A stretch of DNA of 48,838 nucleotides from an uncultured Collinsella sp. (GTDB taxonomy: Bacteria > Actinomycetota > Coriobacteriia > Coriobacteriales > Coriobacteriaceae), in contig CAUAWV010000014.1 of the NCBI GenBank assembly GCA_958433005.1, forward strand, positions 1 through 48,838, read 5' to 3'. Below the pieces are notes generated by a model. That model ran no database searches and was not told where the DNA came from. It was given only the letters and a program-made list of their open reading frames with translations. The translations under genes were made by a program, and so were the position numbers. Below are positions 15,251 to 23,499 of the stretch, piece by piece (positions within the stretch are counted from its first letter, which is position 1; every line of letters starts with the position of its first letter).

Positions 15251-15654
15251 GTATCGAATTGCCGAAAGATGCCGAGGGACGCGAGATTCCGCTTGATACC
15301 GAGGTGCTGTATGACAAGTGCGGAACAAAGGTAAGCGTGAAGGAGTTTCTCTCCAGAACGTCGGTTGAGAATCGGAGAACCGAATGGACGATTAAAGCCG
15401 CATACGAAGGCAACTTTTACTACAACAGCTTCAAGCCGAAGAACATGCACCTCACACGGCCCGACACTTGGAAGAGGCTGCTTGAGGACTTGAGCGAGGC
15501 AGGTGACGCGCGGTATTACGAGGCTTGCGCCTACTTCCACAGAGACAAAGACGAAGGTGGCTGTGTATCGTGCCCAGGTGGCGAGGACGGCTGCGCTCGA
15601 ATTGCCATGCGCGACATCGCATCACGCATCCGCAAGCTGAGGGGTGAGGACTGA
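15247..15654 (+). CDS. Unassigned phage protein of lower GC
   Basis: 135 residues. The N-terminal part (IPLDTEVLYDKCGTKVSVKEF, LTRPDTWKRLLEDL) resembles small phage proteins of unknown function found upstream of zinc-ribbon genes. A C-terminal CVSCPGGEDGC segment may hold a metal site. Codon use is visibly more AT-rich than in the genes before it, as in the next several genes, hinting at separate acquisition. Confidence 0.6.
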   Translation: MSIELPKDAEGREIPLDTEVLYDKCGTKVSVKEFLSRTSVENRRTEWTIKAAYEGNFYYNSFKPKNMHLTRPDTWKRLLEDLSEAGDARYYEACAYFHRDKDEGGCVSCPGGEDGCARIAMRDIASRIRKLRGED

Positions 15655-15938
15655 TGAAGCGCCAAAAGACGGTAGAGGTCTACACGTGTGACTGCTGCGG
15701 AGCAGAGATCGACGACAAAGCAAATGCGAGCATCACCGTTCGATGCAATGGCGAGATCTATTACGAGTGGTGGGCCAAAGGCGATTATTGCGAACGCTGC
15801 GCAGACATGTTGATAAACGCGATCATCGACGCGATTCCAGTGCCAGAGCGTTATGAGGATAAGTTTCGCGATCATGATGCGTGTGTCGAGTGCGAGGTTG
15901 GTCTGATTAACGACCAGCGTGAGTTGGGAAGTGAGTGA
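15654..15938 (+). CDS. Small Cys-rich protein
   Basis: 94 residues with paired CDCCG, CERC and CVEC motifs, a likely zinc-binding protein. The stop of the previous gene overlaps its ATG. Lower GC than the prophage average. Function unknown. Confidence 0.6.
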   Translation: MKRQKTVEVYTCDCCGAEIDDKANASITVRCNGEIYYEWWAKGDYCERCADMLINAIIDAIPVPERYEDKFRDHDACVECEVGLINDQRELGSE

Positions 15939-15940
15939 AT

Positions 15941-16396
15941 ATGGGCGATTGTACTTACTGCGGCAAGCGAAGAATCAACTTCAACCAGGATGAAGACTAC
16001 ACGATGCGCATCGAGAACAATGACCGCGGAGATTGCGTCATTGTGACCGGCGAGTTGATGATTGACAGCATCCCGATCAGCTTCTGCCCGTTCTGCGGAC
16101 GCGACCTTCACAAAGAAGGTGGACCAATGACGACACACCGACTCAAGGTCTTTGTCAAATACGCCGACGCAATCATGAACGGCACCAAGACGTTCGAGAT
16201 CCGCAAGAACGACCGGGGTTACGAGGTCGGCGACAAGATCGTATTCGACGTTGTCACGAACGAAGGCTACGCCGTCGGGGCGGCGGCAAGGCATCCGCTC
16301 AACGGGGCGACCTACCGAATCGACTACATCCTCGACGACTTCGAGGGCCTCGCCCAAAAGTACGTTGCGCTGGCCATTTCTAAGGTGGACGAATGA
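15941..16396 (+). CDS. Zinc ribbon fused to an ASCH/DUF3850-like domain
   Basis: 151 residues from ATG 15941 (GTG 15935, overlapping the previous stop, is equally possible). Residues 1-62 carry CTYCGKR and CPFCGRD, a zinc ribbon. Residues about 65-150 match DUF3850/ASCH: HRLKVFVKYADAIMNGTKTFEIRKNDRGYEVGD, then YILDDFEGL and YVALAI. ASCH domains are PUA-like and are thought to bind modified RNA or nucleosides. DUF3850 usually stands alone, so the ribbon fusion is notable. A frameshift joining two genes is possible but the frame is clean. Confidence 0.72.
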   Translation: MGDCTYCGKRRINFNQDEDYTMRIENNDRGDCVIVTGELMIDSIPISFCPFCGRDLHKEGGPMTTHRLKVFVKYADAIMNGTKTFEIRKNDRGYEVGDKIVFDVVTNEGYAVGAAARHPLNGATYRIDYILDDFEGLAQKYVALAISKVDE

Positions 16397-16647
16397 GTGA
16401 GCTGGAGCTGCTTGAAGGGCTGAAGCCGTTCCCGTTCTGCGGTAGGCACAGCACCATAATCAGGAGCGAGCAGGTATCGGCCTCGGGTATGACGCTGTAC
16501 GCCGTTCGGTGCTACCGGTGCGGCGCAGATGGCCCGAAGGTCTACTCGTACGGTGGAGAAGACCAGAACCTTGCGAAGGAGACGGCTGCGGTCTTTTGGA
16601 ACGGGAGGGCAAGCGATGAGGGCGACGACCGATTACGTGCTCAATAG
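16393..16647 (+). CDS. Lar-like restriction alleviation protein
   Basis: 84 residues with the Lar-family layout: LKPFPFCG at the N-terminus, VRCYRCGADGP in the middle, AVFWNGRA at the end. The first Cys of the usual CPFCG is Phe, leaving three obvious zinc ligands. Rac-prophage Lar modulates type I restriction; many phages carry such small ribbons with no proven role. Confidence 0.65.
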   Translation: MSELELLEGLKPFPFCGRHSTIIRSEQVSASGMTLYAVRCYRCGADGPKVYSYGGEDQNLAKETAAVFWNGRASDEGDDRLRAQ

Positions 16648-16840
16648 GAAGGCCATCCAACACTATCTGATTGACCACGATCTCACGCAAGGCGATTTCT
16701 CCAAGACGCTCGGCATCTCGACTTCATATTTCAGCGAGCTGTTGAACGGTCGTAAGAGCATTTCACTGAGCATTCTATTTTCCATTGCCGAAGAGACGGG
16801 CGTAGACATACACGAGCTCGTGATAGAGGTGGGCGAATGA
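16616..16840 (+). CDS. XRE-family HTH regulator
   Basis: 74 residues from ATG 16616 with acgggaggg upstream. One helix-turn-helix (LTQGDFSKTLGISTSYFSELLNGRKSISLSI, about 22-52). It overlaps the Lar-like gene by 32 bp in another frame. Probably a small regulator of later genes or a control element for the accessory block. Confidence 0.78.
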   Translation: MRATTDYVLNRKAIQHYLIDHDLTQGDFSKTLGISTSYFSELLNGRKSISLSILFSIAEETGVDIHELVIEVGE

Positions 16841-17211
16841 TTAGCGACGAGAAGCGCCGCGAGATAGCCGGAAACCTCCGCTACTGCGCCGAGATGTGCC
16901 ACAGCACCGGTGTCCTAGACTCGGACGTTCTGAACGCGCTTGACATTCATTGTGGCGATACCGACGGCGTGTCTAGCGCATACGACGTCGAGAAGCTCGC
17001 CGACCTCATTGACCGCCCGACCTGCCACGACCTTGTCGAGCACAAGCAGGATCCGTTCATCCCGGGCAAGCGGATGGTCGACGGCTACTTCCACTGCTCC
17101 GACTGCGGATGGGACGGACAGATCTGGGAGCATATCGACTTCGGGGACATGCTTGCGTATGAAGCCGTCCATTGCCCGAAGTGCGGGGCGATAATCGAGC
17201 GCCGTGCGTGA
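16837..17211 (+). CDS. Phage protein with C-terminal zinc ribbon
   Basis: 124 residues. The C-terminal half has CSDCGWDG and CPKCGAII, separated by a WEHIDFGDML segment. The N-terminal half is helical with KRREIAGNLRYCAEMC, seen in other phage proteins of unknown role. Last gene of the accessory block. Confidence 0.65.
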   Translation: MISDEKRREIAGNLRYCAEMCHSTGVLDSDVLNALDIHCGDTDGVSSAYDVEKLADLIDRPTCHDLVEHKQDPFIPGKRMVDGYFHCSDCGWDGQIWEHIDFGDMLAYEAVHCPKCGAIIERRA

Positions 17212-17264
17212 GGTAGTCCCCGGCGCTTGGTATGGTAGCCGAAGCAAATCGAGCGCGAGGGGGT

Positions 17265-17702
17265 ATGCGAATGGCGTGTAGGCCACCTGTAGGAGATGGG
17301 CCTTTTGGCCCATCTACAAAGTCAACACATCATCCTTTGGCGAGGGAGTGGGCGCTCCGCAAGGGGCGCTCCTCCTATGTGCTTTGGTCGGACGAGATGG
17401 TTCGCGCCATGCAGGCGCACCCGGAGCGGACGGCGGCGGAGATCGCGGCGGAGCTGAGGGTGACGCCGAGCGCCGTGAGGCACGCGCGGCAGCGCTACGG
17501 GCGTTTCCCGTCGAGGGCGGACGGTCTGTGCATCGTGTGCGACGCGCGGCCCGTGTTCGACACGTCGGCGCAGGCGAAGAAGTGGAGGCTGTGCAAGGGG
17601 TGCTATCTGGCGGAGCGGAAGAGACGGCTCGAGGAGGAGGCGGAGAGCAACCGCATCCGCCAGGCCGCGCACAGACGGCAGAAGCTGGACGGAGACGCCT
17701 GA
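17265..17702 (+). CDS. HTH plus zinc-finger protein upstream of terminase
   Basis: 145 residues from ATG 17265, preceded by gaggggg; GTG 17379 or the in-frame ATG 17232 are alternatives. A helix-turn-helix (TAAEIAAELRVTPSAVRHARQRYG) is followed by CIVCDARP and LCKGC motifs and a basic coiled coil (RKRRLEEEAESNRIRQAAHRRQK). The position just before the late genes suggests a regulator of late expression or packaging. A perfect 9-bp hairpin at 17294-17315 lies inside the N-terminal coding part, which may argue for a later start. Confidence 0.6.
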   Translation: MRMACRPPVGDGPFGPSTKSTHHPLAREWALRKGRSSYVLWSDEMVRAMQAHPERTAAEIAAELRVTPSAVRHARQRYGRFPSRADGLCIVCDARPVFDTSAQAKKWRLCKGCYLAERKRRLEEEAESNRIRQAAHRRQKLDGDA

Positions 17703-17751
17703 GAGGCTGGCCGAGGCAATCGGAATCAAGCCGACCAAGATCGAGTAGCCG

Positions 17752-17783
17752 AAAGGCCCCGGGAAACCGGGGCCTTTTCTTTA
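17752..17783 (+). terminator. Strong terminator before the packaging genes
   Basis: 11-bp perfect stem (AAAGGCCCCGG/CCGGGGCCTTT) closed by a GAAA tetraloop and followed by TCTTT. It ends the early/accessory transcription unit. Confidence 0.88.
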
Positions 17784-17784
17784 A

Positions 17785-17854
17785 ACGTTACCCCCTTTTT
17801 ACGCTCGTGGGCAAACGCACGCGCTTGTCCACGTGCGTAAAAAGGTGGGAACGT
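17785..17854. repeat. 30-bp imperfect inverted repeat upstream of terminase
   Basis: Left arm 17785-17814 and right arm 17825-17854 pair at 26 of 30 positions around a 10-nt loop, acgcacgcgc. It lies between the terminator and the small terminase gene. Candidate packaging site or late regulatory site. Confidence 0.85.
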
Positions 17855-17896
17855 TCATGTTCTCATGTGGCTATCTACCAGCGGAAACGTGATTTT

Positions 17897-18292
17897 GTGG
17901 CGGGAAAAGGGCGTGAAAAACTGACCAAGGATGGCATCGAGGATGCCGTCCGCCTGTGCCGTGCCGGACTGACCGACAAGGACATCGCCGCGTATCTCGG
18001 GGTCGCACGCGAGACATACAGCCGCTGGATCAACCACCCCAGAACAGACAATCAGCGTCAACTGTGTCACGTTCTAAAAAAGGCCGAGGTCGAGCGCAAG
18101 GCGACGCTCGTGGGCCGCATCATGGACGCGAGCGGCGACAGCTGGCAGGCGGCGGCGTGGCTTTTGGAGCGCAAGTACCCGCAGGAGTACGCCAAGGCGC
18201 AGCGCATCATGGACACCACCGACACGGCGGTGCTCAAGGCCGCCAAGGAGCTCGTGCAGTCCGTGCCGTCCTCAATCGGCGGGGACGAGTAG
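17897..18292 (+). CDS. terS: Terminase small subunit
   Basis: 131 residues from GTG 17897 (GTG 17867 would add ten). N-terminal helix-turn-helix (GIEDAVRLCRAGLTDKDIAAYLGVARETYSRWI) with a helical oligomerisation region after it, ending near EEYAKAQ-type helices. TerS recognises phage DNA and loads the large subunit. It lies 3 bp before terL. Confidence 0.82.
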   Translation: MAGKGREKLTKDGIEDAVRLCRAGLTDKDIAAYLGVARETYSRWINHPRTDNQRQLCHVLKKAEVERKATLVGRIMDASGDSWQAAAWLLERKYPQEYAKAQRIMDTTDTAVLKAAKELVQSVPSSIGGDE

Positions 18293-18295
18293 CCG

Positions 18296-19492
18296 ATGCC
18301 GCTCACGAGGATGCAGGGCGAGTATCTCGCCAACTGCACGCACCGATACAACATAAAATGCGGGGCGACGGGCTCGGGCAAGAGCTACGTCGACATAGCC
18401 GTGACCATACCGCAGAGGCTTCTCGCCATGAGGGGCGAGGGGCTGGCGGTGATGATCGGCAACACCCGCTCGACGCTCGAGCGCAACATCCTCGAGCCGA
18501 TGCGCTCGCTCTACAGCGAGGACGTCGTCAGCCAGATCGGGCGGGACAACACGGCTCGGATTTTCGGGCGCAAGGTCTACTGCCTCGGGGCTGATAAGAA
18601 GACGAGCGTATCCAAGATTCAGGGCGCCACGTTCGAGTGGGTCTACGGCGACGAGGTCGCCACGTGGAGCGAAGATGTGTTCCAGATGCTCAAGAGCCGC
18701 CTGCGCTGCGAGCACAGCCGCTTCGACGGCACCTGCAACCCCGACAGCCCCAACCACTGGTTCAAGCGGTTCCTCGACGGCGACAGCGACATCTACAGGC
18801 AGGACTACACGATCTGGGACGGTGCGCTGGCACCGGATGTCATCGAAGCACTCATCAAGGACTACGGCAGCGGCGTGTACTACGACCGCTACATTTTGGG
18901 CAAGTGGACGCTGGCCGAGGGCCTGGTCTACCCCGAGTGGGAGGGCGCCCTCGAGGGCCGATATGAGGGCGGCGCCGCCAAGTACGCGGTGTCTTGCGAC
19001 TACGGCACGCAGAACGCCTTCGCGGCGCTGCTGTGGGCGTTTGACGGCAAGGTGTGGCACGTGGTGGACGAGTACCGCTACTCGGGCCGCGACACGGGGC
19101 GTCAGAAGACGGACGCCGACTACGTGGCCGACATGGCCGACTTCGTGCGCGGGCTGGGCAAGCCGCCCACGTTCATCATCGACCCGAGCGCCACGAGCTT
19201 CATCGCCGCGATGCGGCAGGCCGGGTTCAAGACCAAGAAGGGGCGCAACGACGTCGCGGACGGCATACGAGAGACGGGGGTGTGCCTGGGCAACGGCACG
19301 GTGCGCATCTCCGATGCCTGCGCGGGGCTGATAGGCGAGCTCGGCGGCTACTGCTGGGACGCCAAGGCGGATGGCGACAGGCCCGTCAAGGTCGAGGACC
19401 ACAGCTGCGACGCGCTCCGTTACGGCGTGGCAACACTGCGCATGTACAAGCCTGCGAAACGGCAGGTAAACCCATTTTTTGAAGGGAGGTAG
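18296..19492 (+). CDS. terL: Terminase large subunit (PBSX type)
   Basis: 398 residues. ATPase: Walker A GATGSGKS at 23-30, Walker B WVYGDE with D119 and E120. Nuclease: CDYGTQN (D235), IIDPSA (D296) and a C-terminal DHSCDALRYG, fitting the RNase H-like fold. It packages DNA into procapsids and cuts concatemers. The final codons overlap the ribosome site of the portal gene. Confidence 0.95.
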   Translation: MPLTRMQGEYLANCTHRYNIKCGATGSGKSYVDIAVTIPQRLLAMRGEGLAVMIGNTRSTLERNILEPMRSLYSEDVVSQIGRDNTARIFGRKVYCLGADKKTSVSKIQGATFEWVYGDEVATWSEDVFQMLKSRLRCEHSRFDGTCNPDSPNHWFKRFLDGDSDIYRQDYTIWDGALAPDVIEALIKDYGSGVYYDRYILGKWTLAEGLVYPEWEGALEGRYEGGAAKYAVSCDYGTQNAFAALLWAFDGKVWHVVDEYRYSGRDTGRQKTDADYVADMADFVRGLGKPPTFIIDPSATSFIAAMRQAGFKTKKGRNDVADGIRETGVCLGNGTVRISDACAGLIGELGGYCWDAKADGDRPVKVEDHSCDALRYGVATLRMYKPAKRQVNPFFEGR

Positions 19493-19496
19493 CGGC

Positions 19497-20930
19497 TTGT
19501 CTAAGGGGCCTTTGGTGACCGATGGCGACCTCAAGGCGGCGGCGTCGGCGACGGCGTTCGCGGCAGATGCCATCGAGCGGCACATGTCGAGCGAGATGTA
19601 CCGCAACGCCGTCACCGCGAACGAGTACTACCGCCAGCACAACGTCACGATCAACCGTTTCGTGCAGAAGATCTACTCGTGCTCCGGTGCCGAGGCCGAG
19701 GACTTCACGGCCTCGAAGCTGAGGCTGGCGAGTAACCTGTTCAAGCGACTAAACGTCCAGCGCTGCACATACTCGCTCGGTAAGGGCGTGAGCTTCGTGG
19801 ACGTCTCGGCGGGCGGCAAGGACACGACCAAGGAGGGGCTTGGCGACCGCTTCGACGACGACGTCATGGAGATGGGGCTCAAGGCGCTCATCCACGGTGT
19901 GTCATTCCCGTTTTGGAACCTCGACCACATCGACGTGTTCACCGCCGACGAGTTCTGCCCGGTGTGGGACGAGTATTCGGGGGCGCTATACGCCGGCGTG
20001 AGGTTCTGGCGGCTCGACTCCGACCACCCGTGGCACGCGACACTCTACGAGCAGGACGGCTACACGGAGATGGTGTCGGGCGGCAGCGGCTTCGACTTCG
20101 AGGTGGCCGAGGCCAAGCGCGCCTACAAGGTCACGTATCGGGAGATACCGGCGGACGGGATGAAGCTGGCCGTCGATGCGGAAAACTACTCCCGCCTGCC
20201 CATCGTGGCGGTCTGGGGCAGCGACGCGCACCAGAGCACGCTCGTCGGCATGCGCGAGAGCATCGACGCCTACGACCTCATCAAGAGCGGCCTGGTGAAC
20301 GACACGCGCGACTGCGCGCAGATCTACTGGCTCATCAACGGAGCCGGCGGCATGGACGACAGGGACCTCGACCTGTGGCGGGCGAAGCTCAAGCTGACTC
20401 ACGTGGCCGAGGTCGACGCCGAGCAGGGGCAGTCCGTGACGCCGTACACGCAGGAGGTGCCCGTCGAGGGCCGCAAGGAGACGCTGGCGCAGATCAAGGC
20501 CGACATCTACGAGGACTTCGGCGCGCTGGACGTCCACACCATCGCGGCGGGGGCGACCAACGACCATATCGACGCGGCATACCAGCCGATGGACGAGGAG
20601 GCCGCCGAGTTTGAGCGCCACATCCGCGAGGGTATCATGGACATCCTTGCGTTGCAGGGCATCGAGGACACGCCCGTGTTCACGCACACTCGCATCAGCA
20701 ACACCAAGGAGCAGGTCGAGACCGTGTGCCTGGAGGCCGAGTATCTGGACGACGAGACGATCCTGCGAAAGCTGCCGAACATCACGCCCGACGAGAGGGC
20801 GAAGATTTTGGAGCGAAAGCAGCGGGAGCAGGAGGAGCGCATGGCAGCGCTGCCGCCCGCCCTGGCGGCGAACGCGAAGGGTGCCCAGGAGGGCGACGAG
20901 GACGACGAGGATGAGGAAGGTGATGAGTGA
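19497..20930 (+). CDS. Portal protein (SPP1 gp6-like)
   Basis: 477 residues from TTG 19497, chosen because GGGAGG lies 7-12 bases before it. Size, position after terL, an early RLASNLFKRL segment and an acidic C-terminal tail (EGDEDDEDEEGDE) fit SPP1-type portals. It forms the dodecameric DNA channel. Its stop overlaps the next ATG (TGATG). Confidence 0.9.
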   Translation: MSKGPLVTDGDLKAAASATAFAADAIERHMSSEMYRNAVTANEYYRQHNVTINRFVQKIYSCSGAEAEDFTASKLRLASNLFKRLNVQRCTYSLGKGVSFVDVSAGGKDTTKEGLGDRFDDDVMEMGLKALIHGVSFPFWNLDHIDVFTADEFCPVWDEYSGALYAGVRFWRLDSDHPWHATLYEQDGYTEMVSGGSGFDFEVAEAKRAYKVTYREIPADGMKLAVDAENYSRLPIVAVWGSDAHQSTLVGMRESIDAYDLIKSGLVNDTRDCAQIYWLINGAGGMDDRDLDLWRAKLKLTHVAEVDAEQGQSVTPYTQEVPVEGRKETLAQIKADIYEDFGALDVHTIAAGATNDHIDAAYQPMDEEAAEFERHIREGIMDILALQGIEDTPVFTHTRISNTKEQVETVCLEAEYLDDETILRKLPNITPDERAKILERKQREQEERMAALPPALAANAKGAQEGDEDDEDEEGDE

Positions 20931-21832
20931 TGGCGGCATTGCAGGTGCTTGACAGCGAGCTGTGGCAGTGGGACACCGGGCGCGAGGTCGAGGTTGTCGG
21001 CTGCGAGCAGGTGCATTTCGCCAAGTCGACCACGGGGACGTGCTACACGGTCGAGGTCGCCGGCAACAAGGCGAAGATTCCCGACGAGCTGCTCCAGGCG
21101 GCGGGTCGCGTGTACGCATGGGCCTACATCACGGACGAGGCATACGGCGGGCGCACGCGCATCGAGGCGCTCTGGGACGTAAAGAGGCGAGCCAAGCCCG
21201 CCGAGTACATCTACGAGCCGAGCGACCAGCGCACCATCAAGGACGCAGAGACGGCGCGAGACGAGGCCAAGGCCGCGCAGAAGGCGGCGGAGGCCGCACG
21301 CGACAGGGCCGTCGCCGCCGAGGTCAAAGGGACACGCGCCACGACGCTCGCCTCGGGCTCGGAGGCAACGGCGACGATGGAGAACAACGTGCTGGTCGTC
21401 GGCGTGCCGAAGGGCGACGCGCTGAGATACAGCGACCTCACCGCCGAGCAGATCGCGGAGCTCAAGAAGCCCGCAACGGACGCGGCGGCTGGCGTGAACA
21501 AGGTCAACAACGAGTTCAAGCAGCTCAAGGCTTCTGTCGAAACGGCTGAGAAAAAGCGCGCCGACGCCGAGACCGAGCGCGGGCAGACCGAGTCCGAGCG
21601 CAAGACCTCCGAGACGGAGCGCAAGGAGGCGGAGACGAGGCGCAAGACCGCCGAGCAGAAGCGCGAGCAGGATTCGACCAAGGCCCTCGCCGACGCGCAG
21701 GCGGCGCTCAAGGACGCCAAGACGGCAGCCCTGAACTACCAGTCGATTATCGACTCGGCGGCTGCCGTGACAGCGCTGGGACTCAAGAAGGTAAACGGCA
21801 AGATTTGCCAGATGCGAAAGGTAGGTGCCTAA
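20930..21832 (+). CDS. Tail-fibre/baseplate-like coiled-coil protein
   Basis: 300 residues. A beta-rich N-terminal domain (about 1-95; LWQWDTGREVEV, AKIPDELLQAAGRVYAWAYI, KPAEYIYEP) of the kind found in phage baseplate-upper and fibre proteins is followed by long heptad coiled coils (about 100-130 and 190-275) and a short C-terminal domain. It immediately precedes the diversified protein and probably forms the shaft that carries it. Translationally coupled to the portal, which is unusual for a tail protein. Confidence 0.72.
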   Translation: MAALQVLDSELWQWDTGREVEVVGCEQVHFAKSTTGTCYTVEVAGNKAKIPDELLQAAGRVYAWAYITDEAYGGRTRIEALWDVKRRAKPAEYIYEPSDQRTIKDAETARDEAKAAQKAAEAARDRAVAAEVKGTRATTLASGSEATATMENNVLVVGVPKGDALRYSDLTAEQIAELKKPATDAAAGVNKVNNEFKQLKASVETAEKKRADAETERGQTESERKTSETERKEAETRRKTAEQKREQDSTKALADAQAALKDAKTAALNYQSIIDSAAAVTALGLKKVNGKICQMRKVGA

Positions 21833-23458
21833 ATGGCCGATACGCAGGCAACCGAGCAGGCAACCGAGGGGTTCGAGTACGCGGACCCGCTGGCATCGGA
21901 CAAGGCGGTGTGGGCGCTTGTCGGCGCGGTGAAGAATCTGGGCGACCAAAAGGCGCTCGAGCGCGACGCCTCGACGGGCCGCTACGCCAACGAGAGCGTC
22001 GCCGCGATGGTGGACAAGCACAAGACGGGGCTGGTGTACACGTTCCTCATCCCGGCGGGCAGCCCCACCGACATCCAGCCCGTGAGCGCCGCCGCGAAGC
22101 GCGTGGCCTCCACCGAGTTCGTGCCCGCGACGGCGACGAGCGCGGCTATCGACCCGTTCGACACCGAGGGCGGCCCGTGGTTCCACGTGTCCGCCAACGC
22201 CGGGGCCGATGCCGACGGCGTGCCGTGGGTCGAGGCCATCGACGGCGTGGACTACGGCTTCTCGCGCGTGGACAATGGCAAGGGCAACAACGTCTACGAG
22301 ATCGCGCCGGTCGTGTGGCAGGCGGTCGAGGTGCTGACGAACGGCAACCTGCTCGTCTCGTGGTCTGATACGCGCTTCACGGGCTCGCAGCCGAACCCCA
22401 AGGCGTTGCTGCCGGACGGCACGCTGCGACCGTACATGCTGACGCCGACATACCCCATGAGCATCGACGCCGACGGGCGCCCGCGCTCCGTCTCGGGCGC
22501 GAAGGTCGCCAACCGCACGACGTCGCACGACTCGCTCGTCGACCTTTGCAAGACCGCGACCACGGGCTACTCGGGCATGAGCGTCTACGATCAGTGGTAT
22601 ATCAACTTCCACCAGTTGACCAAGACGCTCTGCAAGTCCTCCCAGGTGGACTTCCCGGGCTGCACGGACTTCAACATCCAGATCCACCCCGCGCTCTCCG
22701 AGACGGGCGTCACGCGCGTGGTCGTCACCGCCGAGCAGGCGGCGAAGATTCCCGTGGGCGCGTCGCTGATGTACGGCACCGACACGGGCACCACGTGCCC
22801 AGACCGAGGCGCCGCGGCGGCGTACGACGTGTTCGACGGTGCCGTTGTCGGTGGCAAGGAGACGCTCACAGACGGCAACGTGGCGCTTCTCATGGACGTC
22901 ACCAAGGCGTTCGACACGACCGTGAACACATGGCTCCAGAGTGCGCCGTGGTGCACGGGCAACGCCGATGCCCTCGTTGGCGACGGCCAGGTGGCGAAGG
23001 ACGGCAAGCATCCGTTCAAGGTCGGCGGCGTCGAGACGGGACTGGGCCTGTGGGAGTTCATGGGCGATACGCTCTTCGTCTCCGACGGCACGGGCTTCGG
23101 CATCGCGGTCAACCCCGACACACGCAATGAGAAGAAGAACGCCGTGGCGGACGGGGTGACCCCGACGGCGGCGTGCATGCCGACGTCGGATGGCTACATG
23201 CTCGACATCCAGTTCGTCAACGGCCTCATCTTGGGAAAGGGGCTCGGCGGCTCGGCGACGACCGGTGTCGGTGACTACTTCTACTTCGACACCTCCGGCG
23301 GTAAGGTCAAAGGCACAATCCGTCTGGTTCGGTTCCTCGGCGACCTGCGGTACGGCTCGGCGGCTGGTCTTCGTTACGCGAGCTCGTGGTACGGGTCTGG
23401 CTGGGCGTGCTGGGTCTTCGTCTCCCGGCTTTCTGCTACGGGCCGTAGCCGGGGGTGA
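21833..23458 (+). CDS. DGR variable protein: C-type-lectin-like receptor-binding protein
   Basis: 541 residues. The C-terminal ~180 residues have the FGE/C-type lectin-like pattern of many DGR targets: GLWEFMGDTLFVSDG, then GDYFYFD, and a last segment LVRFLGDLRYGSAAG ending GWACWVFVSRLS. The final coding 113 bp (VR) nearly match the template repeat downstream. Variable positions are R500, D504, R506, Y507, S517, W519, Y520, G521 and L533; eight differ in residue from the TR-encoded version, R506 is silent. By analogy with Mtd and similar proteins it should be the tail-tip ligand whose binding face is varied. Upstream neighbour is a coiled-coil shaft; downstream are TR and RT. Confidence 0.88.
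   Translation: MADTQATEQATEGFEYADPLASDKAVWALVGAVKNLGDQKALERDASTGRYANESVAAMVDKHKTGLVYTFLIPAGSPTDIQPVSAAAKRVASTEFVPATATSAAIDPFDTEGGPWFHVSANAGADADGVPWVEAIDGVDYGFSRVDNGKGNNVYEIAPVVWQAVEVLTNGNLLVSWSDTRFTGSQPNPKALLPDGTLRPYMLTPTYPMSIDADGRPRSVSGAKVANRTTSHDSLVDLCKTATTGYSGMSVYDQWYINFHQLTKTLCKSSQVDFPGCTDFNIQIHPALSETGVTRVVVTAEQAAKIPVGASLMYGTDTGTTCPDRGAAAAYDVFDGAVVGGKETLTDGNVALLMDVTKAFDTTVNTWLQSAPWCTGNADALVGDGQVAKDGKHPFKVGGVETGLGLWEFMGDTLFVSDGTGFGIAVNPDTRNEKKNAVADGVTPTAACMPTSDGYMLDIQFVNGLILGKGLGGSATTGVGDYFYFDTSGGKVKGTIRLVRFLGDLRYGSAAGLRYASSWYGSGWACWVFVSRLSATGRSRG
23323..23435 (+). repeat. DGR variable repeat (VR)
   Basis: 113 bp aligned without gaps to 23536-23648 (offset 213). Ten mismatches, at 23331, 23342, 23348, 23351, 23382, 23387, 23390, 23393, 23430 and 23431. 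Every one is opposite an A in the template (A to G four times, A to T five times, A to C once). Five of 15 template adenines are unchanged, and all 98 non-A positions are identical. Confidence 0.97.
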
Positions 23459-23494
23459 ATCAGGGCGTAGCCCTGAGAGGGGGCTGGCCCCCTC
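23435..23494. repeat. Hairpin cluster directly after VR
   Basis: Three consecutive inverted repeats: gctacgg-g-ccgtagc at 23435-23449 (starting at the last VR base and overlapping the end of the coding region), cagggc-gta-gccctg at 23461-23475 and gagggggc-tg-gccccctc at 23477-23494. An outer GTGAATC (23455-23461) and GATTCAC (23510-23516) pair brackets the last two. Hairpin or cruciform structures just downstream of VR promote retrohoming in the BPP-1 DGR. Confidence 0.75.
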
Positions 23495-23499
23495 CTAAC

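Noticed and set aside
17698..17748. Open third-frame stretch (ETPERLAEAIGIKPTKIE) after the HTH/zinc gene
   Set aside because: No start codon and no slippery site; too short to support a frameshift extension.
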